Both the position numbers and the translations under genes were made by a program. The notes under the pieces were generated by a model. It saw nothing but the letters and a program-made list of their open reading frames with translations. It did not search any database and had not been told where the DNA came from. Shown here piece after piece: positions 7,078 to 12,145 of a stretch of DNA of 12,145 nt; the stretch's first letter is position 1, and each line of letters starts with the position of its first letter. The DNA comes from Brevibacillus sp. (GTDB taxonomy: Bacteria > Bacillota > Bacilli > Brevibacillales > Brevibacillaceae): contig JARDZO010000171.1 in NCBI GenBank assembly GCA_029240815.1, forward strand, positions 1 through 12,145. The letters are read 5' to 3'.

Positions 7078-7106
7078 GGGTAAGCAGCCCCCCTGGTTGC
7101 TTACCC
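7078..7106 (-). repeat. Intercistronic hairpin between binding-protein and permease genes
   Basis: A perfect 9-bp inverted repeat (GGGTAAGCA at 7078-7086, TGCTTACCC at 7098-7106) with an 11-base loop sits between the lipoprotein stop and the frlN ribosome binding site. The downstream minus-strand sequence (TCTTCC) is only weakly U-rich. In ABC operons such hairpins often act as 3' stabilisers or partial terminators that raise binding protein relative to permeases. That role here is inference. Confidence 0.7.
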
Positions 7107-7116
7107 GAAATACTTA

Positions 7117-8433
7117 TTACTTCACTTCCTGTTTGACCTCTTGTGCCACTGCCTGCACTTCCTTCATGATCTCTTCCGGCGTTTTTGTGCCATCCAGCAG
7201 CAGTTGGATATTGGAAAGGTACGTATCCGCTACTTTGGCGTGCACATCGGTGTCCAGCCATTCAGCCATTCCTTCAGCGCTCTTCATCATGTCGACCGCT
7301 TCGGCGACCTGCTTCAACGCTGTATCCTGATTGGTCGCTCCGATGACCGGACTTGGCCAGCCGAGTTGCTTTACCAGCTTCTCCGCATTTTGCTTGCTAG
7401 TCAAAAATTTCAGAAAGGCGATGGCTTCTTTTGGATGCTCGGTTTTTGACGAGACGATGAATCCGTCCGGAGCTCCCGTAATGTAGTTTTGATTCCCTTT
7501 TCCTTCTGAGATCGCAGGCATCGGGAAGAAGTCAAACGCAGCGGACATGCTTTTTTGGGCCTGCTGGAACTCTTCCAGCTCGACGTACATCATCGCTCCC
7601 TTGCCTGCGAAGAATAGCTGTGTTGCCATGTCATGCGAACTGGAATTGATGTTTTCGTTGAAATATCCTTTCTCCTTCATTTCTTTTAAATACTCCAATG
7701 CCTTGATGTAACCCGGATCTGTAAATTCCCCACTGCTGGGATTGTAATCCTTCATGCGGACATCGTTGGGGACCATCTTCTGATTGAGGCCAGTCAGGTA
7801 GTGAATGGCCGCCCATGGGCTCGCATTCCCCAAAACGATGGGCGTTTCTCCGGCTTGCTTCAACTTATCTAAAAGTTGCAAAAATTCACCCCATGACTTT
7901 GGCTTTTGCAGCTGATACTTATCAAACATTTCCTTGTTGTAGACAAAGAACTTACCGTTAAAACGAAGAGGTACACCGTAATTTTTGCCATCTGAAACGA
8001 ATGGTTGGAGCGAAGCTAGAATGAACTCTTTTTTCCATTCCGGATCTGAATTCAAAGCTTCCGTCAAATCCATCGCTGCGCCTGACCTCACAAACTTCCT
8101 CGCAAATTCTCCTGACCACGAAAACATGATATCGGGTACTGAGCCCCCACCCATAATCACGCGAAGTTTGTCTTTCATAGGCTCATCTGCTACCGCTTCA
8201 ATTTTCACTTTGATGGTGGGATTTTGGTTTTCGAATTCCTTGACTACTTCTTCAAAATAAGGAGCGTATTCTGGTTGCGGCCATTTGTGCAGGATCTTCA
8301 GTTCGACCTTTCCATCCGCCGTGGAACCAGAGGCGGATTCCCCTGTCCCGGAGGAGGGACTGGAACACCCGCTTGCTACCAAAGACAAGATCAACGTACC
8401 TGCCACTGCTATTTTTCTGGTAAACGTCAACAC
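7117..8433 (-). CDS. frlO: Sugar-binding lipoprotein of ABC importer (FrlO-like)
   Basis: This is a 438-residue family 1 extracellular solute-binding protein. Its signal peptide (RK, then a hydrophobic stretch) ends in a lipobox, VASGC, with Cys23 as the lipid-anchored residue, followed by a Ser/Gly-rich linker. The fold signature includes LKILHKWPQPEYAPYFEEVVKEFENQNPTIKV near the N-terminus and GKGAMMYVE in the middle. It should capture the substrate outside the membrane and hand it to the two permeases downstream. The start was set at GTG 8433 because AGGAGG lies seven bases upstream; the longer frame to 8502 crosses the operator and overlaps the regulator gene. No ATPase gene accompanies it. 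Fructosamine specificity is inferred from context. Confidence 0.93.
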   Translation of the reverse strand: MLTFTRKIAVAGTLILSLVASGCSSPSSGTGESASGSTADGKVELKILHKWPQPEYAPYFEEVVKEFENQNPTIKVKIEAVADEPMKDKLRVIMGGGSVPDIMFSWSGEFARKFVRSGAAMDLTEALNSDPEWKKEFILASLQPFVSDGKNYGVPLRFNGKFFVYNKEMFDKYQLQKPKSWGEFLQLLDKLKQAGETPIVLGNASPWAAIHYLTGLNQKMVPNDVRMKDYNPSSGEFTDPGYIKALEYLKEMKEKGYFNENINSSSHDMATQLFFAGKGAMMYVELEEFQQAQKSMSAAFDFFPMPAISEGKGNQNYITGAPDGFIVSSKTEHPKEAIAFLKFLTSKQNAEKLVKQLGWPSPVIGATNQDTALKQVAEAVDMMKSAEGMAEWLDTDVHAKVADTYLSNIQLLLDGTKTPEEIMKEVQAVAQEVKQEVK

Positions 8434-8451
8434 ATCGATCCCTCCTGAAAT

Positions 8452-8463
8452 TGGTATATACCA
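8452..8463. promoter_or_regulatory. Operator palindrome TGGTATATACCA upstream of frlO
   Basis: This is the same 12-base palindrome as in front of frlC. It sits six bases upstream of the AGGAGG of the binding-protein gene. A possible promoter overlaps it on the minus strand: TTCAAA, 18 bases, then TATATA from the palindrome itself. Repressor binding here would block the transporter genes while regulator 1 is transcribed from its own promoter upstream. Confidence 0.82.
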
Positions 8464-8498
8464 TTTAACATAAAAAAATTTGAAAACCACTTTTTCTA

Positions 8499-9230
8499 TC
8501 ATTTCAAGTTTAGTTCCGAATAATAACGGACGATGTCGCTTCGCGTGATCGATTTGGAAAATTCAATTTCCCGCCCGCTTCTGTCAAAAGCAACCGCTTC
8601 CAACAAGATGCAAGGGCTTTCCGATTTGATCCGCAGCAGCTTGCTTTCCGCATCGTCCGAAAAAGTGACCTGCATGTATTCTTTTGCTTTCACCAGTACA
8701 ATCCCGTAAATCTCTTCCAAGACTTGATACAGAGAAGTGTTGTCTGCGATATGCTCTTCGATTCCATTGCAGTACGCATATGGGATGAATGATTCCTCGA
8801 TCGCCACGGGTGTATCGTCGACCAAGCGTAGACGCTTAAATACGATTACGGTTTGGCCTTCTGAAATCTTCAATTTTCTGGCGAGGGAAGGTGTTGCCTG
8901 GTCTTTCCTGACGGAGAGGAGCTGCGTACGAGGAAGAAGCCCCTTTCCCAGCATGTTCTTTGTAAAGCTGTTGAAGGTGATAAAGTCCATCTCGATTTTC
9001 TTGTTGGTAATGAACGTTCCAGCTCCAACCCTTCGCTCGACAACCCCCTCCCTTTCCAATATGGACAAGGTATGTCTGGCCGTCATCCTGCTGATCCCGT
9101 ACAAATCTGCCAGTTCCCGCTCAGATGGCAGCTTGTCTCCGCTGGACAGCTTCCCGCTTTCGATCTCATCCAGGATTTTGCTCTTCAGTTGCTTATAAAA
9201 TGGGGTGCTTTCACTATTGCGTTGTTCCAT
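8499..9230 (-). CDS. GntR/HutC-family transcriptional regulator 1 (FrlR-like)
   Basis: This is a 243-residue repressor with an N-terminal winged helix-turn-helix (about 10-75) carrying LPSERELADLYGISRMTARHTLSILEREGVVERRVGAGTFI. A C-terminal UTRA ligand-binding domain follows (about 95-238), including IPYAYCNGIEEH and LEEIYGI. UTRA domains of such regulators bind sugar phosphates or related metabolites, so a phosphorylated fructosamine is a likely inducer. The gene lies directly upstream of the binding-protein gene (65-base gap with an operator). It has its own promoter with the same operator at the transcription start, implying autoregulation. The start at 9230 has a modest AAAAGG site about 11 bases upstream. 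It shares the GntR/UTRA plan and the RMTxR recognition-helix motif with regulator 2. Confidence 0.93.
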   Translation of the reverse strand: MEQRNSESTPFYKQLKSKILDEIESGKLSSGDKLPSERELADLYGISRMTARHTLSILEREGVVERRVGAGTFITNKKIEMDFITFNSFTKNMLGKGLLPRTQLLSVRKDQATPSLARKLKISEGQTVIVFKRLRLVDDTPVAIEESFIPYAYCNGIEEHIADNTSLYQVLEEIYGIVLVKAKEYMQVTFSDDAESKLLRIKSESPCILLEAVAFDRSGREIEFSKSITRSDIVRYYSELNLK

Positions 9231-9252
9231 GCCGATTCAACCTTTTCCTAAT

Positions 9253-9264
9253 TGGTATATACCT
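9253..9264. promoter_or_regulatory. Operator palindrome at the regulator 1 promoter
   Basis: TGGTATATACCT matches 11 of 12 positions of the palindrome found at frlO and frlC. It lies just downstream of the predicted transcription start of regulator 1, a classical place for repression by blocking initiation or early elongation. Confidence 0.8.
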
Positions 9265-9273
9265 TTACTAGTG

Positions 9274-9302
9274 ATAATAAAGTTATCTGACGATTCCGTC
9301 AA
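9274..9302 (-). promoter_or_regulatory. Sigma-A promoter of regulator 1
   Basis: On the minus strand TTGACG (9302-9297) and TATTAT (9279-9274) are separated by exactly 17 bases. The start point would fall near 9267, next to the operator palindrome. The -35 region also forms a short inverted repeat, TGACG/CGTCA. Confidence 0.75.
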
Positions 9303-9320
9303 GTTAAAATTTGGATATTT

Positions 9321-10172
9321 TCAGTAGCTCTCTCCATGCCCGAATGCTCCATCAACCAGGCAGGTTTTCGCCGAAAAAGAGGCGGCTCTTTGTAATCCAG
9401 CTTCAATGGCTTCGGGCGTTGGAGCTTGTGTTCGTTGCCATCCAGATTGAACCAGGTGAATAAGGAATGCCGTCAAAAAGGAATCACCTGCTCCCATCGT
9501 ATCCACGGGCTCCACGTATTCGACTCTCCCTATGTAGTGTTCGCCCATGCTGAAGAAGTAAGGGCCCCTCGAACCTCTAGTGACCAGAACGTGATTCACA
9601 CCGTAAGCGGATACCTGGTTCACGAGTTGGGTGATTTCATCTTCAGTCGACTTCCCACCAGAAAACAAGGCGAAGTCAATAGATGGGCATACCTTTTGCA
9701 AGTAGTCGTCACCGCGGAATTTAGACTCTTCCGAAAAATCAAAAGCAACCAATCCATCGAGCGAGCGAAGTTTGGGAAGTTCGGACTCCACGTTGGCATA
9801 ACTGCCGGAATGGATGAGAGAAAAGTCTTTCATGTAAGCTAGGTCTGCAGCCTCCAGTACAGGAGGTTGCTTCGAGGAAATGCCGCCGCCATTCCCGCCG
9901 ACGAACACTCTGTCTCCATCGACAAGATTGACCTGAGCATAACCATTTTCTCCCTCCAACTGCACGCAGCGTGAAAGGTCGATCCCGATCTGAGCTAACT
10001 CCCTTTGGATGAATGCAGCGATTTCATCATTTCCAAAAGCGCCCAAATATGCTGAGGATACGCCCAGCTGCCTGGCATAAACTGCGAAATTAACGGAGTT
10101 TCCCCCAGGATAACGCGTTCTCGTATGGAGATACACATCTGCCACATTGTCACCGAAGCCGATTACTTTCAT
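9321..10172 (-). CDS. frlD: FrlD-type fructosamine 6-kinase (PfkB family)
   Basis: This is a 283-residue ribokinase/PfkB-family kinase. Bacterial FrlD uses ATP to phosphorylate fructoselysine or other fructosamines at C6, producing the substrate of FrlB. The first PfkB signature is GGNSVNFAVYARQLG (23-37). The second is DTMGAGDSF (224-232), with catalytic base Asp230 and the GAGD anion hole. GDNVADVYLHTRTRYPGGN at the N-terminus and FDFSEE in the middle are typical of FrlD as I recall it from E. coli. The start at 10172 has AAGGGGG about ten bases upstream. It is the only kinase in the cluster, so it would have to supply both deglycase-like proteins. It follows SIS-B by about 100 bases. Confidence 0.9.
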   Translation of the reverse strand: MKVIGFGDNVADVYLHTRTRYPGGNSVNFAVYARQLGVSSAYLGAFGNDEIAAFIQRELAQIGIDLSRCVQLEGENGYAQVNLVDGDRVFVGGNGGGISSKQPPVLEAADLAYMKDFSLIHSGSYANVESELPKLRSLDGLVAFDFSEESKFRGDDYLQKVCPSIDFALFSGGKSTEDEITQLVNQVSAYGVNHVLVTRGSRGPYFFSMGEHYIGRVEYVEPVDTMGAGDSFLTAFLIHLVQSGWQRTQAPTPEAIEAGLQRAASFSAKTCLVDGAFGHGESY

Positions 10173-10233
10173 ATTGTTGAAGCCCCCTTGTTATTTCCCT
10201 CCGTCGAAGCCACACTCTCTTCCTTTGGCAAAG

Positions 10234-10257
10234 AGAGCACTACCTCTGTAGTGCTCT
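10234..10257 (-). repeat. Hairpin between SIS-B and frlD
   Basis: A perfect 10-bp stem (AGAGCACTAC at 10234-10243, GTAGTGCTCT at 10248-10257) with a 4-base loop lies 16 bases after the SIS-B stop. Only CTTTG follows on the minus strand, so it is at best a weak or partial terminator; mRNA stabilisation or attenuation before the kinase gene is as likely. Confidence 0.65.
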
Positions 10258-10273
10258 TCATTTACTCTCCTAC

Positions 10274-11287
10274 TCAGTACTCCATTTTCCGATAATACCT
10301 TCTTGTTTCTAACGGATGATTCCTCTCCCGCTCTAGGTATACGCTGATCCGATTTAGTACCGCCCAATTCACACTGACCGCAAAGTGTTTTCTCAGCTCT
10401 TCACTGATGCCATCCAGTGCAAAATCCTTCGTGTCGATGATGAACAGCTCTTTGGTAATTTTTTCGGCAAAACGCTCCACGCGCTCCACCAACGGGCGTG
10501 TTTCGTCTTCCCCCTTCAATAGGATGACGCTTGTATCCTTCTCCACGAGTTCCAGTGTCCCGTGGAAGAATTCAGCAGCATGGATAGATTTCGAGCGAAT
10601 CCATTGCATTTCCTCCAGGATGCACATCGCGTAGGAATATGTGTTGCCCCACAGGTTTCCAGCACCAACCAGCATGTGGTAATCCGTGTCCTTGTGCTTG
10701 ATTGCAAATGCCTCCGCCCGTTCTTCAAACGACTCCATGGCTCCAAGCACGGCTTGGGGAAGAATGGCAACCTCTTTGGCGAACTGCTCATAAAGCGGAT
10801 ACTCCTTGTTGTTGTGCATGAATCGGAAGGCAAGCATGTACAGGTGGATAAAGAACGTATCAAATGAATGTTTCTCATGACCAGTGGAGACGCAGTAATC
10901 CACGATTTCGGCCAACGGGGTGTTCGGATTCGCCACCAATCCGATCGTAGTGGCTCCCCGCTCCTTGCAGTATTGCGCCGCGGCAACCGTTTCTTTCGTT
11001 GTCCCGGAAACAGAGGCAAAGATGCAAACAGAATCTTTACTGAAATGCTTGTGGTTCATGACCATGAATTCCGCGGCAATTTCTGCATGGACTTCCAGCG
11101 TAGAGTTCGACTTGAAGATGTATTCGTAAGGGTACATCATCGCAATGGTTCCCCCTGCGCCAATGAGGAAAATGTTTTTGTAGCCTTTGTCGGAAATTTC
11201 ATCGACAATCCTTTCGATATTTTCCCGTTGAGCAATGGCTTCGTTTCCCACTGCTTGAAGAAACAATCCCGAATCAAATTTCAACAT
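10274..11287 (-). CDS. Diverged SIS-domain Amadori-product deglycase-like protein (SIS-B)
   Basis: This 337-residue double-SIS protein belongs to the FrlB/FraB/GfrF type but is clearly different from SIS-A. Visible motifs are LIGAGGTIAMMYPYEY (41-56), ASVSGTTKETV (91-101), ILEEMQWIRSKSIHAAEFFHG (223-243) and the C-terminal RERNHPLETRRYYRKMEY. Glu226 and His242 keep the 16-residue spacing of the catalytic Glu/His pair in SIS-A and FraB. Differences include AGGT for CGGSS in the first phosphate loop, WIRS for WIHS, and a shorter central region. The start at 11287 has GGGAGG seven bases upstream. It precedes the kinase gene and follows regulator 2, so a distinct 6-phospho-glycated amine substrate is plausible. 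A non-deglycase isomerase role cannot be excluded. Confidence 0.85.
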   Translation of the reverse strand: MLKFDSGLFLQAVGNEAIAQRENIERIVDEISDKGYKNIFLIGAGGTIAMMYPYEYIFKSNSTLEVHAEIAAEFMVMNHKHFSKDSVCIFASVSGTTKETVAAAQYCKERGATTIGLVANPNTPLAEIVDYCVSTGHEKHSFDTFFIHLYMLAFRFMHNNKEYPLYEQFAKEVAILPQAVLGAMESFEERAEAFAIKHKDTDYHMLVGAGNLWGNTYSYAMCILEEMQWIRSKSIHAAEFFHGTLELVEKDTSVILLKGEDETRPLVERVERFAEKITKELFIIDTKDFALDGISEELRKHFAVSVNWAVLNRISVYLERERNHPLETRRYYRKMEY

Positions 11288-11324
11288 CCGTATTCCTCCC
11301 CACGTTTATTGAGCTCGCTATCTA

Positions 11325-11347
11325 TTTTAAAGCGCTTGGCTTTAAAA
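11325..11347. promoter_or_regulatory. AT-rich palindrome with cre-like core upstream of SIS-B
   Basis: TTTTAAAGC, a 5-base centre and GCTTTAAAA form a perfect 9-bp inverted repeat in the 81-base gap between regulator 2 and SIS-B. The left arm plus centre contains AAAGCGCTT, which matches the core of catabolite-responsive elements, but the outer cre positions do not fit well. It could be a degenerate CcpA site, another operator, or a weak terminator. Confidence 0.4.
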
Positions 11348-11368
11348 CCTGGCATATGCCGTGAATGG

Positions 11369-12088
11369 CTACTTCAGGATTGTGCTGAACTTGCATCGGT
11401 CTCCTCTGGCAATTTCCATGGTGTACTCGACGGGGAGCTTTTCGTCCGTTGCAGTGACCACTTTGGTGCAAATGGCTGCTTCGCCGGCCGCTACACCCAG
11501 GTAGGCAGCTTCCTCTTCCGTCAAATAAGTGATGCTGATCTCCTGTTTGCTCCGGGTAAGCTCGATTCCGTATACCTCCCGCAAGATCGCGTAGAGAGAT
11601 TCTTTTTCCAGATCGTGATGCTCGATTCCCGGGCACAAGTGGTACGGAATATAGATGGCTTCCAATGCAAATGGTTCATTCTCGACATTTCTAATCCGTT
11701 TTAGCTCCACCACCTGTGTGCCTAATAGGATTGAGAATGTTTTTGCCAATGCTTTGTTTGCTTCTATTATTCTGAGTGAGATTACTTTGGTTTGCGCATC
11801 CAGTCCAGCTTCTTTCATGGCATCAGAGAAGGAAAGGAACTGCCACAAATTTCTGTTAATTTTCTTCACAGCAACATATGTGCCACTTCCGTGCAGTCTG
11901 TACAGGACTCCTTCGTCGATAAGCCGCTCGATGGCATTGCGCAGGGTCATTCTATTCACATCCCAGAGTGAGCTTAGCTCTCTTTCTGAGGGGAGCTTGT
12001 CATGCGCCTGCAGCTGGTTCAGGCTTATGTACGCTTCAATTTTTTCTGCAAGATCTGAACTGACGGTATCATATTTTCCCATGATCAT
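11369..12088 (-). CDS. GntR/HutC-family transcriptional regulator 2
   Basis: This regulator is about 239 residues long. An N-terminal winged helix-turn-helix (about 10-75, KLPSERELSSLWDVNRMTLRNAIERLIDEGVLYRLHGSGTYV) is followed by a UTRA effector domain (IPYHLCPGIEHH, LREVYGIELTRSKQEI). The reading helix resembles that of regulator 1 (RMTxR in both), so the two may recognise the same half-site. Start choice is uncertain: the frame opens at a TTG at 12100, but GGGGG at 12092-12096 favours ATG 12088 or ATG 12082. I use 12088. The gene heads the left-going SIS-B and frlD genes. Two operator-like sites lie just upstream, suggesting autoregulation. The promoter itself is probably at or beyond the right edge. 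Confidence 0.9.
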   Translation of the reverse strand: MIMGKYDTVSSDLAEKIEAYISLNQLQAHDKLPSERELSSLWDVNRMTLRNAIERLIDEGVLYRLHGSGTYVAVKKINRNLWQFLSFSDAMKEAGLDAQTKVISLRIIEANKALAKTFSILLGTQVVELKRIRNVENEPFALEAIYIPYHLCPGIEHHDLEKESLYAILREVYGIELTRSKQEISITYLTEEEAAYLGVAAGEAAICTKVVTATDEKLPVEYTMEIARGDRCKFSTILK

Positions 12089-12101
12089 CTCTTCCCCCAA
12101 C

Positions 12102-12119
12102 TGGTATGCCCCTATACCA
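12102..12119. promoter_or_regulatory. Split operator: TGGTAT and ATACCA separated by six bases
   Basis: The two half-sites of the cluster palindrome (12102-12107 and 12114-12119) occur here perfectly inverted but with a 6-base insertion between them. The site lies immediately upstream of the regulator 2 ribosome binding site. Confidence 0.6.
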
Positions 12120-12125
12120 CACGAT

Positions 12126-12137
12126 AGTTATATACCA
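12126..12137. promoter_or_regulatory. Operator palindrome variant upstream of regulator 2
   Basis: AGTTATATACCA matches 10 of 12 positions of TGGTATATACCA and keeps one half-site intact. It lies seven bases from the split operator, near the right edge of the window, so the promoter it controls may be only partly visible. Confidence 0.6.
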
Positions 12138-12145
12138 CTTTCATT

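Noticed and set aside
7058..7261. Upstream extension of the frlN frame
   Set aside because: It overlaps the end of the binding-protein gene in another frame and encodes a low-complexity hydrophilic stretch; ATG 7057 has a strong ribosome binding site.
8434..8502. Upstream extension of the binding-protein frame
   Set aside because: It would translate through the operator and spoil the lipoprotein signal peptide; GTG 8433 is correctly spaced from AGGAGG.
10868..11704. 278-codon plus-strand frame
   Set aside because: It lies opposite the SIS-B and regulator 2 genes, which have strong family motifs, and has no domain of its own. It is an antisense shadow.
1..12145. Mobile element, phage, CRISPR or tRNA content
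   Set aside because: No transposase-like protein, direct-repeat array, terminal inverted repeats or cloverleaf-like segment was seen; the repeats present are short hairpins and operators.

Overview
The window looks like chromosomal DNA of a low-to-moderate GC, spore-former-type Bacillota, most likely Brevibacillus or a close Paenibacillaceae relative. The grounds are AGGAGG-type ribosome binding sites, GTG and TTG starts, a Bacillus-type HU protein, and products that resemble Bacillus subtilis Frl and YhcW proteins as I remember them. The genus is an inference. I see no insertion sequence, phage gene, CRISPR array, tRNA or rRNA.

Left edge (1-1010). A truncated SDR oxidoreductase gene runs leftward off the window. 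The HU gene is on the plus strand, with a candidate promoter and a 14-bp hairpin terminator. A terminator at about 984-1007 closes the long leftward gene block to its right.

Main block (about 1026-12145, all minus strand, so transcribed right to left). This is a catabolic cluster for Amadori products (fructosamines such as fructoselysine), of the Frl type. In transcription order: a GntR/UTRA regulator (2); a diverged SIS-domain deglycase-like protein (SIS-B); the PfkB-family fructosamine kinase FrlD; a second GntR/UTRA regulator (1); a sugar-binding lipoprotein (FrlO-like); two ABC permeases (FrlN- and FrlM-like); a terminator; then a separately controlled unit with a FrlC-type epimerase, a close FrlB-type deglycase (SIS-A), a HAD phosphatase (YhcW-like), an MFS transporter of FHS type and a 97-residue membrane protein. 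No ABC ATPase gene is present, so the importer probably borrows a shared MsmX-like ATPase.

How the parts fit. The lipoprotein and permeases bring in the fructosamine. FrlC would convert psicosamine-type epimers to the usual substrate. FrlD phosphorylates at C6, and FrlB-type deglycases release glucose 6-phosphate and the free amine. The second SIS protein keeps the catalytic Glu/His pair but differs around it, so it may serve another glycated substrate. The HAD-MFS-membrane-protein tail is not part of the known frl operons that I recall; it may be a dephosphorylation and export valve for a toxic phosphorylated intermediate, or a scavenging route.

Regulation. The palindrome TGGTATATACCA, or a close variant, lies upstream of the epimerase unit, the binding-protein gene, regulator 1 and regulator 2. 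Next to regulator 2 there is also a split version with the same half-sites six bases apart. Upstream of regulator 1 the palindrome follows a near-consensus sigma-A promoter at the expected start of transcription. This is strong evidence for one regulon read by one or both GntR proteins.
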